DNA of 8,564 nt from Spirochaetia bacterium (GCA_009929055.1 SABI01000102.1:1-8564); one strand, 5' to 3'; counted from the stretch's first letter, positions 1-5,427 are shown. Translations and numbers: made by a program. The notes: generated by a model not told the origin, from the sequence alone.

Positions 1-404
1 ACAATAGCTGTTAATTCATACACTACAAGACCAAGAGAGTGAGAGCCTACATGAACAGTTGATCCTCCTTGTCCGATTGCATGAGATAGTGCAATTCCTA
101 CTTTATCATCTATTTCTTTAGCTACTGCATGGCATGCTAATATTGCTCTCTTTGCCTCTTTCATCTTTATCTTCCCTTGAGCCCATCTTCTACATAACAG
201 GACACATTCTCTCGGTCTTCGTTCACTAGGAACAATTTTTTCAAATTCTTCTAATACAGATGGGAGGCAATCGAAAGCCCACATAACCTGGACTCTATGG
301 CTTTGCTCACTAAGGAGAGGAACTAATTGAGCTAAACAACTGCTTTTCTCATTAAATAGAATTTTGTTCTTTTTCTTTATCTTATCTTCTACATCAATGA
401 ACAT
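1..404 (-). CDS. Imm5-like putative immunity protein, 3' end cut by the window edge
   Basis: The minus strand is open from an ATG at 404-402 to the window edge, giving 134 codons without a stop (MFIDVEDKIKKK...). The middle and end match the pattern I know from the family annotated 'putative immunity protein' (Imm5-like): a WAFDCLP helix, then ERRPRE, then RRWAQGKIKMKEAKRA, then a His- and Ala-rich stretch (ACHAVAKE, LSHAIGQGG, TVHVGSH). The family was defined by comparative genomics of polymorphic toxin loci, but members also occur alone and their biochemistry is unknown to me. No signal peptide or membrane segment is seen, so it is probably cytoplasmic. GGAG at 417-420 lies 12 bases upstream of the ATG, a rather long spacing. 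No toxin gene is visible beside it; the neighbour beyond position 1 is unknown. The family call is fairly firm; the immunity role is inferred from the family name only. Confidence 0.75.
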   Translation of the reverse strand, partial: MFIDVEDKIKKKNKILFNEKSSCLAQLVPLLSEQSHRVQVMWAFDCLPSVLEEFEKIVPSERRPRECVLLCRRWAQGKIKMKEAKRAILACHAVAKEIDDKVGIALSHAIGQGGSTVHVGSHSLGLVVYELTAI

Positions 405-431
405 CTTTATTAGATTCTCCTAATCTAAAAG

Positions 432-454
432 CATTGTCATATATAATGACAATG
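432..454. repeat. 23-bp inverted repeat, operator-like
   Basis: CATTGTCAT at 432-440 and its exact reverse complement ATGACAATG at 446-454 are separated by ATATA. On the right it continues as a short direct repeat (ATGACA ATGACA). It sits in the 174-bp divergent region between the Imm5-like gene and the 325-residue gene and overlaps the predicted -10 of the former. Two-fold symmetry at that place suggests a repressor dimer site, but no adjacent regulator gene is seen, so this is inference. Confidence 0.5.
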
Positions 455-465
455 ACAATTATCAA
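438..465 (-). promoter_or_regulatory. candidate promoter of the Imm5-like gene
   Basis: On the minus strand there is TTGATA (465-460) as a -35 box, a 16-base spacer, and TATATG (443-438) as a -10 box. Transcription would begin about 30 bases before the ATG at 404. The -10 box lies inside the inverted repeat at 432-454. The match is imperfect (5/6 and 4/6), and it is assigned by eye. Confidence 0.35.
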
Positions 466-513
466 GTAAGTCATGAAGAGACCATTTCTCCTCTTTAGGT
501 TTCCTTCCATAGA

Positions 514-542
514 TAGACAAATGTAATGTTCTCTTCTACTAT
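514..542 (+). promoter_or_regulatory. candidate promoter of the 325-residue protein gene
   Basis: TAGACA at 514-519 (5 of 6 to TTGACA) and TACTAT at 537-542 (4 of 6 to TATAAT) are separated by exactly 17 bases. The predicted transcript would start near 549, about 30 bases ahead of the TTG start codon at 579. In-silico match only. Confidence 0.35.
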
Positions 543-578
543 GAAGTATACATAGAAATATTAAGTTGTGGGTACATA

Positions 579-1556
579 TTGATAACATTTACTAGTGCAG
601 AACAGAAGGTCCTCGATAAATTTGTGCAGGTCCTTAAAGAACATAATTCTCCCTCCACTCAATTAGTTGAATCTCAAGTTAAGCATGTGAGAAATTTGGC
701 TCATCTAGTTGACGCTTCATCTTCTCCACTCACTGACTCTTTAGAGTTCGAAGAGAAGAGAAATGTTGACTCTCTTATCGAAAAAGTGTGTCGTCAAGGA
801 CTCTCCCTTGCTGTCGATATTCCCAGTAAGGCACATCTAGGACATGCCTTTACCATCCTTAAACTCCATTTATTTGGACTTTTGATGAAACTACTTCCTA
901 CAATAGAAGAGTTAGAGGAAGTTGCTATACAAGTAGAGGAAGAATATAACGACCTTTTGTTCATCCTTATGGCTGAAGAGCTCTACTCTAATCTTCTTTC
1001 ACAAAATAGAATTGCTCATAAACCAATGAGAGAAGCTGCAAAAGAACTTATTCTCCTTTGGGATAAGAGGACAAGTGGCTACCTCTCTACCTTCGCTCAG
1101 TCTACTCGGCAGCTATGGCTCGCTCGTAACACATTAGTCCCTGTATTAGGAACTCTCCTTGGTACAATGGAGATTATGAGGTTAAGTACTCATGTTCCAA
1201 AAGTATGGTTCGATTTTCTTACTTCCATTGCTCATGATGCTGAAGCAGCTTCTGCCCTTGAAGAGTTTCTTTTTGGGATTACCTATGAAGAACTAGGGAA
1301 TTTAAGAGAGTATATGAAGAGTGAAAATATTCGGGTAATTAATAGAAGTAGTGCATGGCATATCCTAGGAAAGAAAGAAGAGAAAAAAGTAGGAACCTAC
1401 TCAGCTCTTGCTTTATATAAGAGCTTTTTAGAAAGGCAACGACAATCTATTATAAGAGGGTATAAAGAAGCAAAGGGTCCAAAGATGACCCTTGAAGAGT
1501 ACTTTGTTGTCTACCTATTAGAAAGTGATGATTACCAGCCCCAGATTATTAATTAA
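579..1556 (+). CDS. hypothetical protein, 325 aa, TTG start
   Basis: I do not recognise this protein. The start is TTG at 579. Between the in-frame stop at 510-512 and 579 there is no ATG, GTG or TTG, and the first in-frame ATG comes only around residue 100, so TTG is the best choice; the upstream sequence GTGGG (568-572) is a weak ribosome site. The product is rich in Glu, Leu and Lys and looks mainly alpha-helical and soluble. A hydrophobic patch near residues 92-105 is too short and too interrupted by Lys and Pro for a convincing membrane span. There is one Cys (near residue 71), no signal peptide and no nucleotide-binding or catalytic motif I can name. It is convergent with the YdeI-family gene, 7 bases between the two stops, so overlapping 3' ends of transcripts are likely. 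Length and normal codon use make it a real gene; function is unknown. Confidence 0.75.
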   Translation: MITFTSAEQKVLDKFVQVLKEHNSPSTQLVESQVKHVRNLAHLVDASSSPLTDSLEFEEKRNVDSLIEKVCRQGLSLAVDIPSKAHLGHAFTILKLHLFGLLMKLLPTIEELEEVAIQVEEEYNDLLFILMAEELYSNLLSQNRIAHKPMREAAKELILLWDKRTSGYLSTFAQSTRQLWLARNTLVPVLGTLLGTMEIMRLSTHVPKVWFDFLTSIAHDAEAASALEEFLFGITYEELGNLREYMKSENIRVINRSSAWHILGKKEEKKVGTYSALALYKSFLERQRQSIIRGYKEAKGPKMTLEEYFVVYLLESDDYQPQIIN

Positions 1557-1563
1557 AGAACAC

Positions 1564-2148
1564 CTAATCATGTAAGCCTTTGCCCTCTATTATAAAGGGA
1601 ATATATTTCTCTATTCGGGCAGTTCTTGTTTTTGATTGCTTTGCGTCACTAAAGTAAAGAAGGTATCCCCTCTGTCTCCCTGGACTTAATGTACTAAAAG
1701 CAATTTTCAACTCTATTGATTCATCAATTTTTTGTTGAAATTCACTTGGAATATTGAATTCACTTGTAGGTTTGAATTCTACTTTTCTCCCTTCTTCTTC
1801 TAATATGATAGCTTCTTTAATGAATTGTCTTATTATTAATTGACTCTCTCTTATTTCTCCTACACTTTTAAATCTTAAGTGGCGAGAGGCTTGAGTATGT
1901 TGTGTTTGAGAAATGAGGAGATGGTTTTCATCTTTTAATAAAGACCCCTTAACAAAAAGGAGGGCACAATACTCTTTAAACCCATGCATAAGGAGAACAT
2001 TGCTATCATGGTATGTATAGCAAGGAACGCTCCATTTGAACTCTTCAATGAGAGAAGAAGTCTCAATGATTTCTCTTAATGCTTCATATTCTTTTTGCCA
2101 GGCTGTTTCTTTCATAATGAACGAATTAACAAGAGGGTTTTTATTCAT
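1564..2148 (-). CDS. YdeI/OmpD-associated family protein
   Basis: This 194-residue protein has the two-part layout of the YdeI family (COG4430). Residues about 5-115 resemble the DUF1801-like domain (MNKNPLVNSFI, then WQKEYEALREII, then EEFKWSVPCYTY and the ALLFVKGSLLKD strand). Residues about 130-190 are the OmdA-type C-terminal helical region, with the family hallmark FSTLSPGRQRGYLLYFSDAKQ followed by KTRTARIEKYIP. The ATG at 2148 is chosen because homologues begin with the same MN-P-V--F pattern. No standard ribosome site precedes it closely; AGAGG (minus strand, 2168-2164) is 15 bases away and can pair with CCTCT directly in front of the ATG. No signal peptide is present, so it is cytosolic. 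Bacillus YdeI has been linked to peptide/envelope stress survival and the enteric homologue to porin-related phenotypes, but no biochemical reaction is established to my knowledge. The family call is confident; the role is open. Confidence 0.9.
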   Translation of the reverse strand: MNKNPLVNSFIMKETAWQKEYEALREIIETSSLIEEFKWSVPCYTYHDSNVLLMHGFKEYCALLFVKGSLLKDENHLLISQTQHTQASRHLRFKSVGEIRESQLIIRQFIKEAIILEEEGRKVEFKPTSEFNIPSEFQQKIDESIELKIAFSTLSPGRQRGYLLYFSDAKQSKTRTARIEKYIPFIIEGKGLHD

Positions 2149-2214
2149 AGAGGTAATTATCTGCCTCTATTGTGTATGAGTCAATTAATTCTTTAATTGC
2201 CTCTCATAAGGCAA
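2147..2214. repeat. three inverted repeats in the divergent ydeI-like / glycosyltransferase-like gap
   Basis: The 83 bases between the two divergent starts hold three perfect dyads. ATAGAGG (2147-2153) pairs with CCTCTAT (2164-2170), loop 10. CAATTAA (2182-2188) pairs with TTAATTG (2193-2199), loop 4. TTGCCT (2197-2202) pairs with AGGCAA (2209-2214), loop 6. The second and third share TTG at 2197-2199, so they cannot both form fully. TGCCTCT also occurs twice (2162-2168 and 2198-2204). They may be protein-binding sites or RNA hairpins in the leaders of the two genes; I cannot tell which. Confidence 0.45.
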
Positions 2215-2231
2215 TGTGGTACTTTTAATAG

Positions 2232-2978
2232 ATGAAAATACCACATCTTTTTTTATCAATCATAGTCACAACTGTTAAAGATGGTGAAGATCTCACCAGA
2301 GCTCTTAATTCTTGTGTGAATCAATCCTATAAAGAGCTCGACATAATTGTCGTTAATTATGGGGGAACTGAATTCTCTCTTAACCTTACAGATGAGAGGA
2401 TAACGGTTTATCACAAAAAAGAGAGTAATATAAATGAAGCAAGAAACTTTGGTCTTGCTAAGGCAAAAGGGGAATATGTAACTTTTCTCGAAAGTAATCA
2501 AGAACTACATGAATTATGGTTAGAAAAAGGGGCACAACGGCTCTACTACACCAAATATGATGGGGTGCAATGTGGTACTATGTATGAAAAAGATAACAAA
2601 ATTGATAAACTCAGAATAGCAAATGATTCAATTTTTGGTTTTTATAAACGGCTGTTAATTGCTCCTACTATACCAATTAATTCTCTCATTATTAAACGGT
2701 CAATTTGCACAACATTCCCCATAGAGAAGCCTCTCTTAGGGGAATGGGAATTTTTTATCACCTCCCTAAAAGATTCAAAGGTAGATGTCCAAGGAGAATT
2801 CTTTGGTAGCATTATTCACTTAAAAGAATCAATTGAAAGTGAAAAGAGTATTGAATATGAAAAAGAGAGATTGGAGATAATGGAAAAGTACTATAATGAG
2901 ATCCCTTCCTCTCTTTCAAAGATCTTTCAAAAAAGGGCAATATTAAAGCTCAAGAAGAGAGTAGGGGAAGTTCTTTAA
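2232..2978 (+). CDS. GT2-type glycosyltransferase-like protein with degenerate Asp motifs
   Basis: The first 120 residues of this 248-residue protein follow the GT-A fold of family 2 glycosyltransferases: LSIIVTTVKDGEDLTRALNS (8-27), NQSYKELDIIVVNYGGT (30-46), then NINEARNFGLAKAKGEYVTFLES (66-88) and LGEWEFF. Active members transfer a sugar from a nucleotide-sugar to a saccharide, lipid or protein. Here the usual VVDDGS is VVNYGG (Asn42, Tyr43) and the metal-binding FLDxDD is FLESNQ (Glu87-Ser88-Asn89), so both nucleotide- and metal-contacting Asp groups are altered. The C-terminal third is Lys/Glu-rich and helical, with no membrane anchor. The gene has no strong ribosome site before the ATG at 2232 and no other polysaccharide genes beside it. 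The fold call is good; whether it is an active enzyme is doubtful from these motifs, and substrate cannot be stated. Confidence 0.75.
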   Translation: MKIPHLFLSIIVTTVKDGEDLTRALNSCVNQSYKELDIIVVNYGGTEFSLNLTDERITVYHKKESNINEARNFGLAKAKGEYVTFLESNQELHELWLEKGAQRLYYTKYDGVQCGTMYEKDNKIDKLRIANDSIFGFYKRLLIAPTIPINSLIIKRSICTTFPIEKPLLGEWEFFITSLKDSKVDVQGEFFGSIIHLKESIESEKSIEYEKERLEIMEKYYNEIPSSLSKIFQKRAILKLKKRVGEVL

Positions 2979-3024
2979 AATAATAATGAGATGGTCATAT
3001 GCAATAATCATAAATCTATCAAAT

Positions 3025-3030
3025 TATAAT
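3025..3030 (+). promoter_or_regulatory. possible -10 box of the cupin gene
   Basis: A perfect TATAAT lies 37 bases ahead of the cupin start codon, in the 89-bp gap after the glycosyltransferase-like gene. No convincing -35 box sits 16-18 bases upstream, and AT-rich sequence produces this hexamer often, so the call is weak. No terminator is evident after the glycosyltransferase-like gene. Confidence 0.25.
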
Positions 3031-3056
3031 AAATAGGATAGCACCGTAATAATATC

Positions 3057-3061
3057 GGAGG
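3057..3061 (+). promoter_or_regulatory. ribosome binding site of the cupin gene
   Basis: GGAGG stands six bases before the ATG at 3068. It is among the clearest Shine-Dalgarno sequences in the window and fixes the start just ahead of the signal peptide. Confidence 0.8.
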
Positions 3062-3067
3062 TTTTTC

Positions 3068-3496
3068 ATGAAAAATAGACGAGTAATAATAGTGCTGATT
3101 ATTAGCATGCTAGGATTTCTCTATGCAGAAGAATCTCCTGCATACACCGCTGCAAGTGTTGAAACGCTCGCCGTTACCTCACAATCTTGGGATGGCTCTC
3201 CTATTGGGTGGTATCCCTACGGCTGTCCACAAGTGACGGTTTTAAGAATCACGGTACCAAGTGGAGTCAAATTAGCTCTTCACAAACACCCTATCCCCTT
3301 AGTCGCATATATGATCAGTGGAGAACTCTCTGTTGAAACAGAAGCAGGAAAGAAAGCAGTATTTCAATCAGGAGATCCAATCATTGAAGTTATCGATACA
3401 TGGCACTTTGGGTCAAGTACAGGAGAAGAGGATGCTGTTTTGGTTGCCTTCTATATGGGAGTAACAAGACTCCCTAACACAATTGAAAAAGAGTGA
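3068..3496 (+). CDS. exported single-domain cupin protein
   Basis: Residues 1-20 form a secretion signal (MKNRR, then a VIIVLIISMLGFL core, probable cut after LYA20), so the mature protein of about 122 residues should act in the periplasm or outside. The rest is one cupin beta-barrel. Motif 1 is GVKLALHKHPIPLVAYMISG (66-85), giving His72 and His74. Motif 2 is GDPIIEVIDTWH (102-113), giving His113. The Glu of the classical motif G-x5-HxH-x(3,4)-E-x6-G is a hydrophobic residue here, so the metal site would have three His. The upstream stretch WYPYGCPQVTVLRITVP is typical of a family of small bacterial cupins with unknown reaction. It stands alone: 89 bases after the glycosyltransferase-like gene and about 190 bases before the membrane protein start. 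The fold is confident; substrate and even whether it is an enzyme are unknown. Confidence 0.88.
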   Translation: MKNRRVIIVLIISMLGFLYAEESPAYTAASVETLAVTSQSWDGSPIGWYPYGCPQVTVLRITVPSGVKLALHKHPIPLVAYMISGELSVETEAGKKAVFQSGDPIIEVIDTWHFGSSTGEEDAVLVAFYMGVTRLPNTIEKE

Positions 3497-3538
3497 ACAA
3501 ACATATACTTTCTCTTTCTTATGTCTATGGAATGCTAG

Positions 3539-3574
3539 TTAGCGCTAAGGATTAGATGAGTCTGCGTAGTCCTT
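3539..3574. repeat. palindrome and hairpin downstream of the cupin gene
   Basis: TTAGCGCTAA at 3539-3548 is a perfect 10-bp palindrome. It is followed by an eight-pair stem with one G-U pair, AAGGATTA (3547-3554) with TAGTCCTT (3567-3574) and a 12-base loop. No clean T-run follows on the plus strand, so it is not a standard intrinsic terminator. It may end the cupin transcript weakly or be a binding site. The remaining sequence to 3672 shows nothing else I can name. Confidence 0.35.
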
Positions 3575-3672
3575 GTTGATTCTCTGCTCTCTTAGTTCTC
3601 TTCATTGATATAACTTCTTAATTGAATGATAATTATAGCATTCGAGTGTAGGGCAGGATATTCATGTCCTTT

Positions 3673-3676
3673 GGAG
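3673..3676 (+). promoter_or_regulatory. ribosome binding site that sets the start of the membrane protein
   Basis: GGAG lies six bases before TTG at 3683-3685. The longer reading frame from ATG 3626 has no ribosome site and would add 19 residues (two Cys, an Arg-Gly turn) ahead of an otherwise normal first membrane helix. The shorter start is therefore preferred. Confidence 0.6.
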
Positions 3677-3682
3677 AAAATT

Positions 3683-4102
3683 TTGAGTAGTAAATATATA
3701 AAAATAATTTCAAAAGTAGGGCTTCTGTTAGTAGTAATTGGATTTTTTATGCCGATTTCATGCAATCGTAACGGATTTCAAGTTGCTAGTAATCTTTTTG
3801 ATATCAGCTCTGGTGGTAGCGCAATTAGTATAGCAGCTATGCTTCTCTATCTCATGTTTATTAGTGCTCTCGTTGGAATAGCCTTGTTATTCATCAACAA
3901 TGGTTCTCCCTGGTTAGACTGGGCTGTGTATAGTACTTGTCTCGGTAGTGGATTAATTGCAGTTTCCATTTTACAAACAAGCAATAATATTGCTTTAGGC
4001 CTCGCGAAAGGGGGGTCTTTAGATATTGGAGGCTACTTTATTGGTGGGGGCTTATTAATTTCAGGAATTGCCCTCATTGTAGCCTCTATTTCTAAGCAAT
4101 AA
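3683..4102 (+). CDS. small polytopic membrane protein, unknown function
   Basis: The product is 139 residues from the TTG start at 3683 (158 if the ATG at 3626 were used). It has about four hydrophobic segments: VGLLLVVIGFFMPI near the start, a segment with AAMLLYLMFISALVGIALLF, a weaker one with VYSTCLGSGLIAVSIL, and a last one with GGYFIGGGLLISGIALIVAS. Lys residues ahead of helix 1 suggest a cytoplasmic N terminus. A Cys (in MPISCNRN) follows the first helix, but it lacks the residues and position expected of a lipobox with a short signal, so I do not call it a lipoprotein. Small membrane proteins beginning with this kind of KVGLLLVVIGFFMPI-CN-NGF segment seem familiar from spirochaete genomes, but no function is known to me. 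A run of six G at 4010-4015 lies in the coding sequence. An intrinsic terminator follows at 4154-4175. Confidence 0.75.
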   Translation: MSSKYIKIISKVGLLLVVIGFFMPISCNRNGFQVASNLFDISSGGSAISIAAMLLYLMFISALVGIALLFINNGSPWLDWAVYSTCLGSGLIAVSILQTSNNIALGLAKGGSLDIGGYFIGGGLLISGIALIVASISKQ

Positions 4103-4110
4103 TTCTATTC

Positions 4111-4149
4111 AAAAATAAAGAGACCCCAAAACTTTAAAAGGCTGGGGTC
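4111..4149 (-). terminator. intrinsic terminator of the minus-strand beta-barrel gene
   Basis: Reading the minus strand, GACCCC (4149-4144) and GGGGTC (4127-4122) form a strong six-pair stem. It is followed directly by TCTTTATTTTT (4121-4111), a U-rich tract. It lies 30 bases past the stop codon of the gene at 4179-4814. Confidence 0.8.
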
Positions 4150-4153
4150 GCCA

Positions 4154-4175
4154 ATACTACTTTAGTATCTTTTTC
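4154..4175 (+). terminator. intrinsic terminator of the plus-strand membrane protein gene
   Basis: ATACTA (4154-4159), loop CTT, TAGTAT (4163-4168), then CTTTTTC. The stem is short and AT-rich, so it is weaker than the neighbouring minus-strand terminator. The GACCCC/GGGGTC stem at 4122-4149 lies just upstream and could add to stopping. The two genes are convergent and each has its own hairpin and T-run. Confidence 0.55.
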
Positions 4176-4178
4176 TTG

Positions 4179-4814
4179 TTACAGGCTAAGAGCGATTCCA
4201 ATTTGTCCGTTGATAGCGAATCCTGCTACATCAAATTCATGATCGTAGGAGGTACTGCCAAGGGTAAATGTAGCTTGTGTGCTAAGGGGAAGGGATGCAC
4301 CCATTTTGCCAACAACAGCTATTGTTTCAGTTAAATGAAGCACTACATCAGCAACCGCAATAGCATTAAGGGTGTTAAGAGTAGCTTCAACATCATTGCT
4401 CCCTCCGATATCGAAGATTTGAGTTACACTTTGAAATCCAAGACCTGCTCCAATTTCGAGCGAGAGCATTTCAGAAATAGCTAGGCAAAATTTTCCAGTA
4501 ACGCCGCCATTCCAAGTGAGAGGTAAATCTGCTACATCTTGATCATTTCCCCCTCTTGTAGCGTTAATTGTTTTGGCAAATCCAACTTGGAAACCAACTC
4601 CAATAGGAGCTTTTCCAGGGTAGATGGTCCCTGCGACGTTTAGTCCTGCTAACATAGCAGTATGTTCTTCTTCAGCAGTTATGCTTAAGAAGGTATAAGT
4701 TGTGGTCTCCTGTTTATAGGAGCCGATGCCCTGAAGGCCTATCCAGCTTTGTGAAGCAAATAGGATTCCAGAAGCAAGAATGGTGATTGCAATTACAATA
4801 CACGTCTTTTTCAT
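4179..4814 (-). CDS. small exported beta-barrel-like (outer membrane) protein
   Basis: Residues 1-20 are a signal peptide (MKKTC, core IVIAITILASGIL, cut after LFA20). The mature 191 residues have the alternating small/hydrophobic/polar pattern and Gly- and Thr-rich turns of transmembrane beta strands, for example AMLAGLNVAGTIYPG, IGVGFQVGFAKTI, LSLEIGAGLGFQSVT and the closing FAINGQIGIALSL. About eight strands would fit the length, as in OmpA/OmpW-sized barrels or the small barrels of spirochaetes. The last residue is Leu rather than the classical Phe/Tyr/Trp. No catalytic motif is visible; the role could be structural or a pore. No strong ribosome site precedes the ATG at 4814. It is monocistronic, with its own terminator downstream. 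Confidence 0.7.
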   Translation of the reverse strand: MKKTCIVIAITILASGILFASQSWIGLQGIGSYKQETTTYTFLSITAEEEHTAMLAGLNVAGTIYPGKAPIGVGFQVGFAKTINATRGGNDQDVADLPLTWNGGVTGKFCLAISEMLSLEIGAGLGFQSVTQIFDIGGSNDVEATLNTLNAIAVADVVLHLTETIAVVGKMGASLPLSTQATFTLGSTSYDHEFDVAGFAINGQIGIALSL

Positions 4815-4896
4815 TGAGATTTCTTTTATTCTAGGGTTTTTTTACTAGGATGGTTTTTTTGTAGGAGGAGAAGTGCAGTACAATAAGCCCAATTCA

Positions 4897-4925
4897 AGCA
4901 TAGGTATATTATCACCTTTAGTCAA
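4897..4925 (-). promoter_or_regulatory. candidate promoter of the beta-barrel gene
   Basis: On the minus strand TTGACT (4925-4920) and TATGCT (4902-4897) are separated by exactly 17 bases (5/6 and 4/6 to consensus). It would give a leader of about 75 bases. Between it and the ATG lie two T7 runs (A7 on the transcript) around 4837-4860, with nothing else I can identify. Confidence 0.4.
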
Positions 4926-5072
4926 GTTAATTTCTTAAAATACAATAAGATATCCTTGGATAAAGAAAATAATGCTCATAAAGTGAAGTATTTTTTTATA
5001 AAGCCTCTAATTTCCTGTATATCTACATCAATAATACCCTTTTTTATCCTCATTATTCATATTTTCTAATAA
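4926..5072. other. AT-rich non-coding stretch upstream of the hydrogenase-sensor operon
   Basis: This is the core of the 364-bp gap between the divergent starts at 4814 and 5179. It shows no open reading frame with a ribosome site, no tRNA-like fold and no repeat array. A small dyad, TATCC (4951-4955) with GGATA (4958-4962), and a T7 run near 4990 are all I see. The flanking promoters and the 13-bp inverted repeat are listed separately. Confidence 0.5.
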
Positions 5073-5145
5073 ATAATTTTTTATCGATTGACATTATTGC
5101 CCCTATTTTGTACATTGCTATTGTAGTTAATAGATAAAAAATTAT
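5073..5145. repeat. 13-bp inverted repeat bracketing the operon promoter
   Basis: ATAATTTTTTATC at 5073-5085 and its exact reverse complement GATAAAAAATTAT at 5133-5145 are 47 bases apart. The arms enclose the predicted promoter: the left arm ends two bases before the TTGACA box, the right arm starts 16 bases after the -10. Both arms are also followed or overlapped by TTATCGA (5081-5087 and 5142-5148). The second of these is part of a small palindrome, TTAT-CGA-ATAA. Paired operators with looping are a reasonable inference. The pattern does not match the Rex consensus I know (TTGTTAAnnnnTTAACAA). Confidence 0.5.
5088..5116 (+). promoter_or_regulatory. promoter of the hydrogenase-sensor operon
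   Basis: A perfect TTGACA at 5088-5093, a 17-base spacer and TACATT at 5111-5116 (4/6) form the best sigma-70-type promoter in the window. The expected start is near 5123, giving a leader of about 56 bases to the GTG at 5179. The leader contains the right arm of the inverted repeat at 5133-5145, so binding there could block transcription. Confidence 0.6.
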
Positions 5146-5166
5146 CGAATAAAAATAGATGTATAT

Positions 5167-5172
5167 GAGGTG
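5167..5172 (+). promoter_or_regulatory. ribosome binding site that sets the start of the first operon gene
   Basis: GAGGTG, a full match to the anti-Shine-Dalgarno core, ends six bases before GTG at 5179-5181. An in-frame GTG at 5170 lies inside this site and cannot be its own start. The choice of 5179 also gives an N terminus (MKIELC) parallel to the paralogue at 8468 (MKKIKIQIC). Confidence 0.7.
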
Positions 5173-5178
5173 CCAATT

Positions 5179-5427
5179 GTGAAGATTGAATTATGTATGG
5201 GGAGCTCTTGCTTTGCTAGGGGAAATGCTGTGGTGTTAGAAGAACTCGAATACTTATTAGAAAATGAGCCTCATATCGATATTGAACTTACAGGCCATTT
5301 ATGCCTTGGAGAATGCTCCGAAGGGCCGAATATTAGAATAGATGAGAAGCTTTATCAAAACCTAAGTGCAAAAGAAGTCGTAAGTATTATAAAAAACAAC
5401 ACAATTGAGATACAGGAGGAACATTGA
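5179..5427 (+). CDS. small thioredoxin-fold [2Fe-2S] protein (NuoE C-terminal-like)
   Basis: This 82-residue protein has the cysteine pattern of the thioredoxin-like [2Fe-2S] ferredoxin domain found in NuoE/HymA-type subunits: Cys6-x4-Cys11 (ELCMGSSC) and Cys42-x3-Cys46 (GHLCLGECSEGPNI). It is only the ferredoxin half; the helical N-terminal part of full NuoE is absent. Such small proteins sit in hydrogenase and sensory-hydrogenase operons and are thought to pass electrons between a flavin or ferredoxin partner and the hydrogenase protein. It is the first gene of the operon. Its TGA overlaps the ATG of the HydS-like gene by one base (TGATG), so the two are probably translationally coupled. 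Location is cytosolic. A partner role with the HydS-like protein is inferred from context. Confidence 0.85.
   Translation: MKIELCMGSSCFARGNAVVLEELEYLLENEPHIDIELTGHLCLGECSEGPNIRIDEKLYQNLSAKEVVSIIKNNTIEIQEEH
5414..5420 (+). promoter_or_regulatory. ribosome binding site of the HydS-like gene
   Basis: AGGAGGA lies six bases before ATG 5427. The in-frame TTG at 5424 is only three bases away, so ATG 5427 is chosen as the start. Confidence 0.75.

Noticed and set aside
394..588. A 64-codon minus-strand frame across the divergent promoter region.
   Set aside because: It covers both predicted promoters and the palindrome, has no ribosome site or recognisable motif, and overlaps the starts of both flanking genes.
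2256..2501. An 81-codon minus-strand frame.
   Set aside because: It is entirely antisense to the glycosyltransferase-like gene, whose own frame shows clear family motifs.
4861..4938. A Shine-Dalgarno-like AGGAGG (4863-4868) before a GTG opening a 21-codon plus-strand frame (4873-4938).
   Set aside because: The spacing is only four bases, the peptide has no recognisable character, and it lies over the candidate promoter of the minus-strand beta-barrel gene.
5088..5145. A Rex-type redox operator for the hydrogenase operon.
   Set aside because: No TTGTTAAnnnnTTAACAA-like sequence is present; the symmetric element here is a different A/T dyad.
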